64,000 nt of DNA from Tepidimonas fonticaldi (lineage in GTDB: Bacteria; Pseudomonadota; Gammaproteobacteria; Burkholderiales; Burkholderiaceae_C): assembly GCF_007556755.1 (NCBI RefSeq), contig NZ_VJOO01000001.1, positions 62,001-126,000 on the forward strand, in the 5' to 3' direction. Positions within the stretch are counted from its first letter, which is position 1. Every line of letters starts with the position of its first letter. Made by a program: the position numbers and the translations under genes. Positions 10,616 to 19,226 of the stretch are shown here, one piece after another. The notes beneath the pieces were generated by a model. It saw only the letters and a list, made by a program, of their open reading frames with translations. It ran no database searches and was not told the DNA's origin.

Positions 10616-12787
10616 TCAGAGGACGGAGAGTTGAGGGGCGGCGGTTTCGATTCCGGCACGGATCAGGCCGAGGGGCAGGCCCAGCGCCACGGCGGCGCCC
10701 AGCACGGCCAGCAGCGTCTCGACCCGGATGTGGCGCAGCACGGCTTGCACGCCGGGGTGGTCCAGATCCAGCACCGGGGTGGTGCCGTTGGCGCGCACCA
10801 GCACGGCTTGCCGTCCGTCGACGGTCAAAAAGCGCCGGCCATCGGCCACATGCGCCTCGCGCGCCGTGTGGCGCGGATCGGTGCTGAACAGCAGCACATC
10901 GCCGTCGCACAGCTCGGCCAGGCTGGCGCACACGTCGCAGTCGGCATTGAGCACGGCGCACCCCTGCGGCAGCACCACATCGACCTGGGTGCGCAACACC
11001 TTGCGCATGTGCTCGCGGGTGGTGATGTAGTGGTCCTCCAGCCCTTGGGGTTCGGGCACGTCGGTCACCACGCCCACCAGACAGCGGTCGTAGGGCAGGC
11101 CCTCGTCCAGGATGCTGCGCGGGGAGTTTTCGATTACGGCCGCATCGACGCAGCGGTTCATGAGGATGCGCTGGCCGGCCTCCCAGTCCGAGGGCAGGCT
11201 GGCGTCGATGGGGTGGGACTGCAGGTACAGGCGCCCCCCGCACGAGACGCCGACGGTGTGGTCGGCGCGTTGCAGCAGCGACCCGATCAGCAGCGCCAGC
11301 GGTGCCGTCTCCCGGGTGCCGGTGATGCCGACGACGGGGATGCGGCCATTCTCTTGCCCGGGGAACAGGTGATCGACGATGGCCTCGCCCACCGGGCGCG
11401 GCTTGCCGTTGGCGGGCTTGAGGTGAGGCAACAGCCCGGGGCCGGCGTTGACCTCCACGATCGCCCCGCCTTGCGCGGCGAGGGGCCGGCCGATGTCTTC
11501 CACCACCAAGTCGATGCCCGCGATGTCCAGCCCCACCACGCGGGCGGCCAGGGCCGTCAGCTCGGCCACGTCCGGGTGCACCAGGTCGGTCACGTCGTCC
11601 GTCAGCAGCCCGGTGCGCTGCACCAGCACCTCCCGGCCGGCCTCGGGCACGCTGTCCGGCTCCAGCCCTTGGCGGCGCAGCTCCAGCATCACGTCGCGGT
11701 TTTCGGGCAGGCGGATGGTGTCGAGCGGGAACTCCTCCTCCTCGCCCCGCCGGGGGTCGCTGTTGATGTCGCGCTCGATCAGTTCGCGCACGCTGTGCAC
11801 GCCGTCGCCGACGACCACCGCGCGCTCGCCGCGCGAGGCAGCGACCACGCGCCCCCCGATCACGAGCACCCGGTGTTCGTGGCCGCGGATGTAGCGCTCG
11901 ACCATGACTTCGGAGCCCTCACGGTCGGCGAGCTCGTAGGCGATGGCGATTTCCTCGCGCGTGCGCACATCCAGCGAGACCCCACGCGCATGGTTGGCGT
12001 CCACCGGCTTGACGACCACGGGCAGCCCGATTTCCTCGGCCGCAGCCCAGGCATCGTCGGCGCTGGTGACCACGCGCCCCTCCGGCACCGGCACGCCGCA
12101 CTCGGCCAGCAGCCGCTTGGTCAGGTCCTTGTCGCGCGAGATGGTCTCGGCAATCGCGCTGGTGCGGTCGGTTTCGGCGGTCCAGATACGGCGCTGGCGC
12201 GCACCGTAGCCCAACTGCACCAGGTTGCCGTCGGTCAAGCGGATGTGCGGGATGCGGCGCGCCGTCGCGGCATCGACGATGGCCGCGGTGCTCGGTCCGA
12301 GGGCATGGCGGTCGATCAGCCCTTTGAGGCCCTTGACCGCCGCCTCCACGTCATAGGTTTGGTCCTCGATGGCGGCCATGAGCAGGTCGCGCGCATCGAG
12401 CAGGGCCTGGCGGGCGACTTCCTCCTGGCGGGCGCGGATCACCAGTTTGTAGATGCCACGCTCGCTGGTCGAGCGGGTCTGCCCGAAGCTGGTCGCCATG
12501 CCGGCCAGGTTCAGCAGCTCGATGGCCACGTGCTCCATGATGTGGCCCGGCCACGTGCCTTCGCGCAGCCGCTGCAGAAAGCCTCCCCGCTCCCCGACGC
12601 CGCAGTGGTGCTCGATCAAGCCCGGCAGCCAGGCCGTCAGCCGCTCGTACAGGCCGGGGATGGTGTTGGAAGGGCAGTCCTCGAGGTCGCCGATGTCGAT
12701 CAGCGCCTCGATCGCGGCCCGGTAGGTCCAGAGGTTGGGTCCGCGCAGGTGGTGCATGCGCAGGATCCGGATGGTCTTGTGCGACAT
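10616..12787 (-). CDS. Second cyanophycin synthetase, CphA2-like, with degenerate Mur-ligase P-loop
   Basis: 723 residues, start MSHKTIRILRMHHLRGPNLW. The N-terminal and ATP-grasp domains are well kept (VVVKPVDANHARGV near 257-270, VEVNAGPGLLPH near 444-455). The Mur-ligase part is not: the position of the P-loop reads GITGTRETAPL (487-497), losing the GKT(T/S) needed to bind ATP, and the protein ends about 140 residues before a full CphA would. CphA2 of cyanobacteria has lost the Mur-ligase step and polymerises preformed beta-Asp-Arg dipeptides; this protein shows the same kind of loss and may re-use dipeptides, though a CphA-partner role is equally possible. Paired cphA genes are known in betaproteobacteria such as Ralstonia/Cupriavidus. 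It is first in a two-gene operon and divergent from the exporter. Confidence 0.9.
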   Translation of the reverse strand: MSHKTIRILRMHHLRGPNLWTYRAAIEALIDIGDLEDCPSNTIPGLYERLTAWLPGLIEHHCGVGERGGFLQRLREGTWPGHIMEHVAIELLNLAGMATSFGQTRSTSERGIYKLVIRARQEEVARQALLDARDLLMAAIEDQTYDVEAAVKGLKGLIDRHALGPSTAAIVDAATARRIPHIRLTDGNLVQLGYGARQRRIWTAETDRTSAIAETISRDKDLTKRLLAECGVPVPEGRVVTSADDAWAAAEEIGLPVVVKPVDANHARGVSLDVRTREEIAIAYELADREGSEVMVERYIRGHEHRVLVIGGRVVAASRGERAVVVGDGVHSVRELIERDINSDPRRGEEEEFPLDTIRLPENRDVMLELRRQGLEPDSVPEAGREVLVQRTGLLTDDVTDLVHPDVAELTALAARVVGLDIAGIDLVVEDIGRPLAAQGGAIVEVNAGPGLLPHLKPANGKPRPVGEAIVDHLFPGQENGRIPVVGITGTRETAPLALLIGSLLQRADHTVGVSCGGRLYLQSHPIDASLPSDWEAGQRILMNRCVDAAVIENSPRSILDEGLPYDRCLVGVVTDVPEPQGLEDHYITTREHMRKVLRTQVDVVLPQGCAVLNADCDVCASLAELCDGDVLLFSTDPRHTAREAHVADGRRFLTVDGRQAVLVRANGTTPVLDLDHPGVQAVLRHIRVETLLAVLGAAVALGLPLGLIRAGIETAAPQLSVL

Positions 12788-12968
12788 GGAAAAAACGTTG
12801 TAGGGTCGAACGGGCCCGACCGTCGCCGTGCGGGGGCGCTGCGCGATCCGTCGCATCCACGCGGCCCGGGTCGGCCGTAGAATGCGACGCCCGCGCGCCA
12901 GCATCGCCGATGGATATTGTGATCCAGCGGCCCGAGACTGGTGGCATTTGGTGAAACGAAATTGCAAC

Positions 12969-15257
12969 ATGTCGTATCCGACGCCATCGACCCCCGCCTG
13001 GGCGGGACTGCCCGCCGCGTGGCGCCCCGCCGTTGAGCGCACCGAGGCGGCCGGGGAGGGTGCCGCCGGTGGCGTCTGGCTGCTGACCGACCTCGACACC
13101 GAGCTGCGCTTTCGCGAGGGTTTGCTGTGGATCGCGGCCGGCCGGCTGTGGTGGGCGGCCGAACCGCAGGCCACGCCGGTGAGTTGGCCCATCGAAGCCG
13201 GTCTGGCCTTGTGGATGAGCGACCACAACGGCGTGGCCGCGCTGGAGCTGGTGCGCGAAGCCCGCGACGGCGCCTCCGCCGAGCGGCTGGCGGTGTGGCG
13301 CTACACCCTGGGGCGCCAAGTGCCCGCGCGGCGGCTGATGGAGCGCTTCGAGGCCCTGCGGGATGCCGCCGGCCGCCCGGTCGCCGTCCCCGACGCGGCC
13401 GCGTTGCAGTGCCCGGTTTGCCACGCCCCGATGGAGCCGGAGGACGACGAATGCGCCGTCTGCGCCCAGGTGGTGCACACCCCGCCGTCCACGCTGACGC
13501 TGTTGCGGCTGTGGCGTTTTGCGCGGCCCTATCGGTGGCAGTTGCTGGCGGGGTTTTTGCTGACGCTGGCCGCCACGGCGGCCACCCTGGTGCCGCCGTA
13601 CCTGACCATCCCCCTGATGGACGATGTGCTGATCCCCTACCAGAGCGGGCAGCCGATCGACGTGGCACGGGTGGGCTGGCTGCTCGGCGGCCTGCTGGGC
13701 GCTGCGCTGCTGGCCTGGGGCCTGGGCTGGGCCAAGACCTACATCCTGGCGCTGGTGTCGGAGCGCATCGGCGCGGACCTGCGCACCACCACCTATGAGC
13801 ACCTGCTGGGCTTGTCACTGGAATATTTCGGCAACCGCCGCACCGGCGACCTGATGGCGCGCATCGGGTCGGAGACCGATCGCATCAACATCTTTTTGTC
13901 GCTGCACCTGCTGGACTTCGCCACCGACGTGATCATGATCGGCATGACGGCGGTGATCCTGTTTTCCATCAGCCCGACGCTGGCGCTGGCGACCTTGCTG
14001 CCGCTGCCGCTGATCGCGTGGTTGATCCACGTGGTGCGCGACCGGCTGCGCACCGGGTTCGAGAAGATCGACCGCGTCTGGGCCGAGGTGACGAGCGTGC
14101 TGGCCGACACCATCCCCGGCATCCGCGTCGTCAAGGCGTTTGCGCAGGAGGGGCGCGAGGCCGAGCGCTTTCGCGAAGCCAACCGGCACAACCTGGCCGT
14201 CAACGACCGGCTCAACCGGCTGTGGTCGCTGTTTTCGCCGACGGTGTCGCTGCTGACGGAAATCGGCCTGCTGGTCGTGTGGGGTTTTGGCATCTGGCTG
14301 GTGGCGCGCGGATCGGTGACGGTGGGCGTGCTCACGGCTTTTTTGGCCTATATCGGGCGCTTCTACACCCGGCTGGATTCGATGAGCCGCATCGTCTCGG
14401 TGACGCAAAAGGCCGCCGCGGGCGCCAAGCGCATCTTCGACATTCTGGACCACGTCTCCAGCGTGCCGGAGCCCGCCCAGCCCGTGCCACTGCCCGCGGT
14501 GCAGGGCCGCATCGAGGTGCGGGGCGTGGCCTTCCGCTACGGCAACCGCTCGGTCATCCAGGGGCTGGACCTGGATGTGCGCCCGGGCGAGATGATTGGC
14601 CTGGTCGGCCACAGCGGCTCGGGCAAGAGCACGCTGGTCAACCTGATCTGCCGCTTCTACGACGTGGCCGAAGGGCAGATCCTGGTGGATGGTGTGGACA
14701 TCCGGCAACTGCGCGTGGCCGACTACCGCCGCCACATCGGCTTGGTGCTGCAGGAGCCGTTCCTGTTCTTTGGCACGATTGCCGAAAACATCGCGTACGG
14801 GCGCCCCGATGCGACGCGCGAGGAGATCATCGCCGCCGCGCGCGCCGCGCATGCGCACGACTTCATCCTGCGCCTGCCGCAGGGCTACGACTCGTTGGTG
14901 GGCGAGCGCGGCCAGGGCCTCTCCGGTGGCGAGCGTCAGCGCATCAGCATCGCGCGTGCGCTGCTGATCGACCCGCGCATCCTGATTCTGGACGAGGCCA
15001 CCTCCAGCGTGGACACCGAAACCGAAAAGGAAATCCAAAAGGCGCTGGACAACCTGGTCCGCGGGCGCACGACGATCGCCATCGCGCACCGCCTGTCCAC
15101 CCTGCGCCGGGCCGACCGGTTGGTGGTCATGGACAAGGGCCGCAAGGTGGAGGAGGGCAGCCACGACGAGCTGATGGCCCGTCAGGGCGCCTACTGGCGG
15201 CTTTACCAGGCGCAGGCCCGTCAGGCCGAGGCCGAGCGCGAACTGCTGAAGGATTAA
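12969..15257 (+). CDS. Cyanophycin-locus ABC exporter with N-terminal zinc-ribbon extension
   Basis: 762 residues. Residues 1-~140 are an uncharacterised, tryptophan-rich beta domain (GLLWIAAGRLWWAAEP). A zinc ribbon follows, CPVC (148-151) and CAVC (162-165). A six-helix ABC-exporter membrane domain spans about 185-480, and the nucleotide-binding domain has Walker A GHSGSGKST (547-555), signature LSGGERQ (651-657) and Walker B ILILDE (671-676). This is the half-transporter type (MsbA/LmrA fold, homodimer). The same transporter with a DUF1854 partner is repeatedly found beside cphA genes, hence the label cyanophycin-metabolism-associated; the substrate is unknown. It is divergent from cphA2-like across 181 bases and followed after 5 bases by the DUF1854 gene. 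Start chosen at MSYPTPSTPAW; frames further upstream lack family character. Confidence 0.9.
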   Translation: MSYPTPSTPAWAGLPAAWRPAVERTEAAGEGAAGGVWLLTDLDTELRFREGLLWIAAGRLWWAAEPQATPVSWPIEAGLALWMSDHNGVAALELVREARDGASAERLAVWRYTLGRQVPARRLMERFEALRDAAGRPVAVPDAAALQCPVCHAPMEPEDDECAVCAQVVHTPPSTLTLLRLWRFARPYRWQLLAGFLLTLAATAATLVPPYLTIPLMDDVLIPYQSGQPIDVARVGWLLGGLLGAALLAWGLGWAKTYILALVSERIGADLRTTTYEHLLGLSLEYFGNRRTGDLMARIGSETDRINIFLSLHLLDFATDVIMIGMTAVILFSISPTLALATLLPLPLIAWLIHVVRDRLRTGFEKIDRVWAEVTSVLADTIPGIRVVKAFAQEGREAERFREANRHNLAVNDRLNRLWSLFSPTVSLLTEIGLLVVWGFGIWLVARGSVTVGVLTAFLAYIGRFYTRLDSMSRIVSVTQKAAAGAKRIFDILDHVSSVPEPAQPVPLPAVQGRIEVRGVAFRYGNRSVIQGLDLDVRPGEMIGLVGHSGSGKSTLVNLICRFYDVAEGQILVDGVDIRQLRVADYRRHIGLVLQEPFLFFGTIAENIAYGRPDATREEIIAAARAAHAHDFILRLPQGYDSLVGERGQGLSGGERQRISIARALLIDPRILILDEATSSVDTETEKEIQKALDNLVRGRTTIAIAHRLSTLRRADRLVVMDKGRKVEEGSHDELMARQGAYWRLYQAQARQAEAERELLKD

Positions 15258-15262
15258 CCGCC

Positions 15263-15748
15263 ATGACGACGAGCCTGCCCGCCACCCAAGCCCCTGAACT
15301 GCGCCGCAACAGCGCCGGACGCCTGGAATGGCGCGGCCCCGATGGGGAATGGGTCAGTGGCGTGGTGCCGGTGCGCGCCTTCCCCATCCAGGCCCCCGAC
15401 CGGCATGTCTCGCTCGTCGGGCCGGACGGTCACGAAGTCGCGTATGTCGAGTCGCTGGCGGCACTGGATGCGCCGACCCGCGCCCTGATCGAGCAGGCGC
15501 TGCACGAGCGGGAGTTCACCCCCGTCATCCGGCGCTTGCTGGAGGTGAGCAGCTTTGCCACCCCCAGCACCTGGACCGTGGAGACCGACCGCGGCGTCAC
15601 GCGCTTCGTGCTCAAGGGCGAGGAGGACATCCGCCGCCTGGCGCGCGATGTGTTGCTGATCCAGGACAGCCACGGTGTGCAGTACCTGATTCGCCGACCG
15701 TTGGAATTGGATCGGCACAGCCGGCGTCTGCTCGACCGTTTTCTGTGA
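15263..15748 (+). CDS. DUF1854 protein associated with cyanophycin genes
   Basis: 161 residues, no signal peptide or membrane segment. It begins MTTSLPATQAPELRRNSAGR, then GPDGEWVSGVVPVRAFPI, LVGPDGHEVAYV and the C-terminal VQYLIRRPLELDRHSRRLL; this is the DUF1854 family. Members occur beside the cyanophycin-associated ABC exporter and are presumed to work with it, but no biochemical role is known to me. It starts 5 bases after the exporter stop, so one transcript is likely. A bidirectional terminator separates it from the convergent arginine-import operon. Confidence 0.85.
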   Translation: MTTSLPATQAPELRRNSAGRLEWRGPDGEWVSGVVPVRAFPIQAPDRHVSLVGPDGHEVAYVESLAALDAPTRALIEQALHEREFTPVIRRLLEVSSFATPSTWTVETDRGVTRFVLKGEEDIRRLARDVLLIQDSHGVQYLIRRPLELDRHSRRLLDRFL

Positions 15749-15751
15749 CCA

Positions 15752-15780
15752 AACAACCCATTTATTGACAATGGGTTGTT
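15752..15780. terminator. Bidirectional intrinsic terminator (10-bp stem)
   Basis: AACAACCCAT (15752-15761) and ATGGGTTGTT (15771-15780) form a perfect 10-bp stem with a 9-base loop, between the convergent DUF1854 and aotP genes (stops at 15748 and 15785). The A/T-rich stem ends could give short U-tracts on both strands. Confidence 0.6.
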
Positions 15781-15784
15781 GACG

Positions 15785-16561
15785 TCACTTCAAGTTACCA
15801 CTGAGGAATTGCTGCAGCCGTTCGCTGCGCGGCGACGTGAGCACCTGCCGCGGGTCGCCCTGTTCCTCGATGCGGCCCTGATGCAAAAAGACGACGTGGT
15901 TGGACACCTCGCGGGCAAAACCCATCTCGTGCGTCACCACCACCATCGTGCGGTGCTCCTCGGCCAGGCCCTGCATGACGCGCAGCACCTCGATCACCAG
16001 CTCCGGATCCAGCGCGCTGGTGGGTTCGTCGAACAGCATCACCTCGGGCTCCACCGCCAGCGCGCGCGCAATCGCCACCCGCTGTTGCTGTCCGCCGCTC
16101 ATGTGGGCGGGGTAGCGGTCTTCCACACCCTTGAGGCCGACCCGGTCCAGGTATTTGCGCGCGGTGGCGACGGCCTGCTCGCGCGGCACCTTCAGCACAT
16201 GGACGGGCACTTCGATGATGTTTTGCAGCACCGTCATATGGCCCCAGAGGTTGAAGTTCTGGAACACCATGGCCAGCCGCGTGCGCAGGCGTTGCAGTTG
16301 TGCGGGATCCGCCGCCTGGAGGTCGCCATCGGAGCCGGGCTTGAGCCGCAACTCCTCGCCGGCCACGACGATGCGCCCCGCGTGCGGCCGCTCGAGCAGA
16401 TTGATGCAGCGCAGAAACGTGCTCTTGCCGGACCCCGAGCTGCCAATGATGCTGATCACATCGCCGGCGCGCGCCGTGAGGGAGACGCCTTTGAGCACCT
16501 CGTGCGCGCCGTAGCGCTTGTGGATGTCTTCGACCTGGAGTTTGACGGGGGCAGTGCTCAT
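15785..16561 (-). CDS. aotP: Basic amino acid ABC transporter ATPase (AotP/HisP-like)
   Basis: 258 residues. Walker [10 protein letters not shown] follows VISIIG (about 37-45), the Q-loop is [14 protein letters not shown], the signature is [15 protein letters not shown] and Walker B is [14 protein letters not shown]. The insert [16 protein letters not shown] and the QNFNLW motif are typical of polar amino acid importers (HisP, ArtP, AotP, GlnQ). It energises arginine/ornithine/lysine uptake together with the two permeases upstream. It is the last gene of the operon, 41 bases after aotO, and ends at the shared terminator. Confidence 0.9.
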   Translation of the reverse strand: MSTAPVKLQVEDIHKRYGAHEVLKGVSLTARAGDVISIIGSSGSGKSTFLRCINLLERPHAGRIVVAGEELRLKPGSDGDLQAADPAQLQRLRTRLAMVFQNFNLWGHMTVLQNIIEVPVHVLKVPREQAVATARKYLDRVGLKGVEDRYPAHMSGGQQQRVAIARALAVEPEVMLFDEPTSALDPELVIEVLRVMQGLAEEHRTMVVVTHEMGFAREVSNHVVFLHQGRIEEQGDPRQVLTSPRSERLQQFLSGNLK

Positions 16562-16602
16562 GGCAAGGGATGCGTGGGGGCCAGGCGGGGGGCAAGAGGG
16601 GC

Positions 16603-17733
16603 TCATTCGGACAGCAGGTAGCCGTGGCGCACGGGCTGGCTGCCGGCCACCTTGGCCACCGTCAGTCCGGCGGGGGCATAGCGTTCGCGGGCCCGGGCGT
16701 ACAGCACGCCCCCCTGGGCAGTACGCAGGGTCGTGGTGTGGCCAGTAACAGGGTCGATGACCTCGGCGACGGCGTCGCCGGGGGCCAGCCGTGCGCCGGT
16801 GTCGGCCAGAAACACGAGCACGCCGGGGCAGGGCGCCTTCAACGGCTCGGAGCCAGCCAGCGGCGTGGGGGCGCAGGCTGGATCGGGCATGGGCCCAGGG
16901 TCGCCGGCCACCGCGCCCAGGTGCTGCAAATATCGCCAGATGCCATCGGCATCGCGGGCCGCCCAGGCGTGGCCGACGTCCGCTTCGCCGCGCAGTTCGA
17001 CCGTCGCGCTGGCGCAGGCCTGGGGCAGCGGCACCGGGCGCCCTGCCGCCGACAGGCGCGCCGCCAACTGCGACCATAGACCCGAGAGCTGCTCGTCGAA
17101 CGGCTGGCCGCCGGCGCCATAGTCGGCAACCAGCACCGTCTGCGCCTGCAGCCAGCGCGCCAGGGGTTCGAGCGCGGGCCAGCAGGCGGTCTCGCTGTAC
17201 AGGTGCAGCACGGCTTCGGAGTCGCAGTGCAGATCGAGGACGACATCGGCATCGGCCGCCAGGCGGAACAGCGCCAGCCGCAGGCCTTCGAGTTCGGTGA
17301 CCGGTGTTTGCTCGGCCAGCCAGTCGAGCACGGCCTGCCGCACCCGCCGGACATTCTCCGCCGCGTCCCCGCCCAGGGCAGGGCCCACCCGATCGAACGC
17401 CACCTGGGCCAGGTCCGGGTAGCCGCGGTTGAAGTTTTCGGAGGTGTTGAGCTCGAAGCGGCCCATGGGCCGGTGGTCGATGCGCTGGGCCAGCCCGATC
17501 GGGTTGGCCACCGGGACGAGCACGACTTCGCCGCGGATGGCGCCCTGCGCCTCGGCGGCGGCGAGCTTCTGGCGCAGGTGGTGGGCCACCAGCATGCCGG
17601 GCAGCTCGTCGGCGTGCAGGCTGGCCTGGATGTACACCTTGGGGCGAGCCCCGGGCGTGCCGAAATGCAGGCTGGTGACCGTGCGGGCACTGCCGAGGCT
17701 GGTGCAGGGCAGGGGGTGGTGACGGACGTCCAT
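16603..17733 (-). CDS. aotO: Succinylglutamate desuccinylase/aspartoacylase-family protein (AotO-like)
   Basis: 376 residues, M14-type zinc fold. Putative zinc ligands are H and E in [11 protein letters not shown] (about 37-47) and H in [10 protein letters not shown] (near 168-172); the general base candidate is E in [13 protein letters not shown]-terminal barrel-sandwich-like part follows ([19 protein letters not shown]). No signal peptide. A gene of this family, aotO, sits inside the arginine/ornithine importer operon aotJQOMP of Pseudomonas aeruginosa with no settled role; here it lies between the second permease (stop and start adjacent, 0 bases) and the ATPase. A deacylase for acylated arginine/ornithine derivatives is a reasonable guess, not shown. 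Confidence 0.8.
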   Translation of the reverse strand: MDVRHHPLPCTSLGSARTVTSLHFGTPGARPKVYIQASLHADELPGMLVAHHLRQKLAAAEAQGAIRGEVVLVPVANPIGLAQRIDHRPMGRFELNTSENFNRGYPDLAQVAFDRVGPALGGDAAENVRRVRQAVLDWLAEQTPVTELEGLRLALFRLAADADVVLDLHCDSEAVLHLYSETACWPALEPLARWLQAQTVLVADYGAGGQPFDEQLSGLWSQLAARLSAAGRPVPLPQACASATVELRGEADVGHAWAARDADGIWRYLQHLGAVAGDPGPMPDPACAPTPLAGSEPLKAPCPGVLVFLADTGARLAPGDAVAEVIDPVTGHTTTLRTAQGGVLYARARERYAPAGLTVAKVAGSQPVRHGYLLSE

Positions 17734-18447
17734 TCAGGTGCGGCGCGGCGCCAGGTGGGCCAGGAAGCGGCGCTCGGCCAGCTTGAACATGCCCACCAGC
17801 GTGAAGGTGATGCCGAGGTAGATGGCCCCGGCGAACAGATAGGCCTCGAAGGGCAGGTAAAAGTCGGAGTAGACGCGGCTGGCCGCCGCGGTCAGATCCG
17901 TCATCGCGGGCACGGTGCTGGCCAGACTCGTGCTGTGCAGCATCATGACCACCTCGTTGCTGTAGGCCGGCAGTGTGCGCCGCAGCGCGCTGGGCATGAC
18001 GATGCGCCACAGCACCTGGCGGGGCGACATGCCCATCGCGCGCGCGGCCTCGATTTCGCCATGCGGGGTTTCGCGGATGGCCCCGGCCAGCATCTCGGCC
18101 GTGTAGCCCGCCGTGTTCAAGGCGAAGGCAAGCAGGGCGCAGAAGAACGCCTCCTTGAACCAGGTCCAAGGCCAGATCTCGTCCCAACGCGCCTGGATCC
18201 AGTCCAGTTGCGCAATGCCGTAATAGATCAGATAGACCTGGATCAGCAGCGGCGTGCCGCGGATGACGTAGGTGTAGCTGCCGACCAGCCAGCGCAGCCA
18301 GGCATGGCGGCTGTTGAGCGCCAAAGCCAGAAACAGGGCCAACACGCCCCCGACCGCCAAGGACGACAGCAGCAGCTTCAGCGTGGTCCACAGCCCCTGG
18401 CCATAGAGCTCGAGCTGCGCCGGTTCGAAAATCACAGACCAGTTCAC
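17734..18447 (-). CDS. aotM: Basic amino acid ABC transporter permease (AotM/HisM-like)
   Basis: 237 residues, GTG start at 18447. Hydrophobic segments lie near residues 20-45, 55-75, 90-120, 150-170 and 195-220. The coupling-helix region [20 protein letters not shown] is the EAA loop that docks on the ATPase. Typical of the HisM/ArtM side of polar amino acid importers. It follows aotQ by 18 bases and abuts aotO with no gap. Confidence 0.88.
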   Translation of the reverse strand: MNWSVIFEPAQLELYGQGLWTTLKLLLSSLAVGGVLALFLALALNSRHAWLRWLVGSYTYVIRGTPLLIQVYLIYYGIAQLDWIQARWDEIWPWTWFKEAFFCALLAFALNTAGYTAEMLAGAIRETPHGEIEAARAMGMSPRQVLWRIVMPSALRRTLPAYSNEVVMMLHSTSLASTVPAMTDLTAAASRVYSDFYLPFEAYLFAGAIYLGITFTLVGMFKLAERRFLAHLAPRRT

Positions 18448-18465
18448 GGTGACACGCCCGCCCGA

Positions 18466-19161
18466 TCAACCCTGCCACGAGGTGACGCGCCGCACCCCGA
18501 GGCTGTAACGGTCGTTGAGGCGGCGCAGCGCCCACAGCGACACCGACGTGTAGATCAGAAACAGCGCCCCCACGAACAAAAAGAAGAAGAACGGCTCGCG
18601 CGTCGCGGCCGAGGCCTGTTTGGCCAGAAACGTCATGTCCTTGAGCCCGATCAGGCTGACCAGAGCGGTGCTTTTGATCAGGACCAGCCAGTTGTTGGTG
18701 AAGCCGGGCAGGGCGTAGCGCACCATTTGCGGCAGCGTGATGCGCACGAAGGTCTGCAGCCGGCCCATGCCGAAGGCCCAGGCCGCCTCCATCTGTCCGC
18801 GCGGAATCGCCAGAATTGCCCCGCGAAACGTCTCGGTCATATAGGCGCCGTAGATGAAGCCGATGGTCAGCACGCCCGCGACGAAGGGGTTGATGTCCAC
18901 CGGCTCGGCGCGGCCGAGCGACTCCAGCAGCGCGTTCAGTCCAATCGTGCCGCCATAGAAGACGAGCAGCATCAGCACCAGCTCCGGCACGCCACGCACC
19001 ACGGTGGTGTAGACCGTGGCCACGCCGGTGAGCAAGCGGCGCCCGGAGAGCTTGGCGGTGGCGCCGAGCAAGCCCAGCACGATCGAGACGGCCAGCGACA
19101 GCAGCGACACCGCCACCGTCAGCAGCGCGCCTTCGAGGATCGCGGGAATGTAGTCGAGCAT
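18466..19161 (-). CDS. aotQ: Basic amino acid ABC transporter permease (AotQ/HisQ-like)
   Basis: 231 residues, [20 protein letters not shown] start, several membrane segments. The EAA loop reads [36 protein letters not shown] is a family signature of polar amino acid permeases (HisQ/ArtQ). It forms the heterodimeric channel with the neighbouring permease. It starts 65 bases after aotJ, beyond a strong hairpin terminator that could lower its expression relative to the binding protein. Confidence 0.88.
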   Translation of the reverse strand: MLDYIPAILEGALLTVAVSLLSLAVSIVLGLLGATAKLSGRRLLTGVATVYTTVVRGVPELVLMLLVFYGGTIGLNALLESLGRAEPVDINPFVAGVLTIGFIYGAYMTETFRGAILAIPRGQMEAAWAFGMGRLQTFVRITLPQMVRYALPGFTNNWLVLIKSTALVSLIGLKDMTFLAKQASAATREPFFFFLFVGALFLIYTSVSLWALRRLNDRYSLGVRRVTSWQG

Positions 19162-19170
19162 GTGCCAATG

Positions 19171-19209
19171 AAAAACGCGTCGCGCCGGTGCCCACCGGCG
19201 GGCGACGCG
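19171..19209 (-). terminator. Intrinsic (partial) terminator between aotJ and aotQ
   Basis: On the minus strand CGCGTCG-GG-CGCCGGTG-style arms form a 15-bp stem with one 2-base bulge and a tight loop (arms 19203-19209 plus 19193-19200 against 19176-19190), followed by TTTTT (19175-19171). This is a classical Rho-independent shape. It lies within the operon, so it probably acts as an attenuator that keeps the binding protein more abundant than the permeases. Confidence 0.75.
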
Positions 19210-19226
19210 CCCTTCACCCCGTCAGA

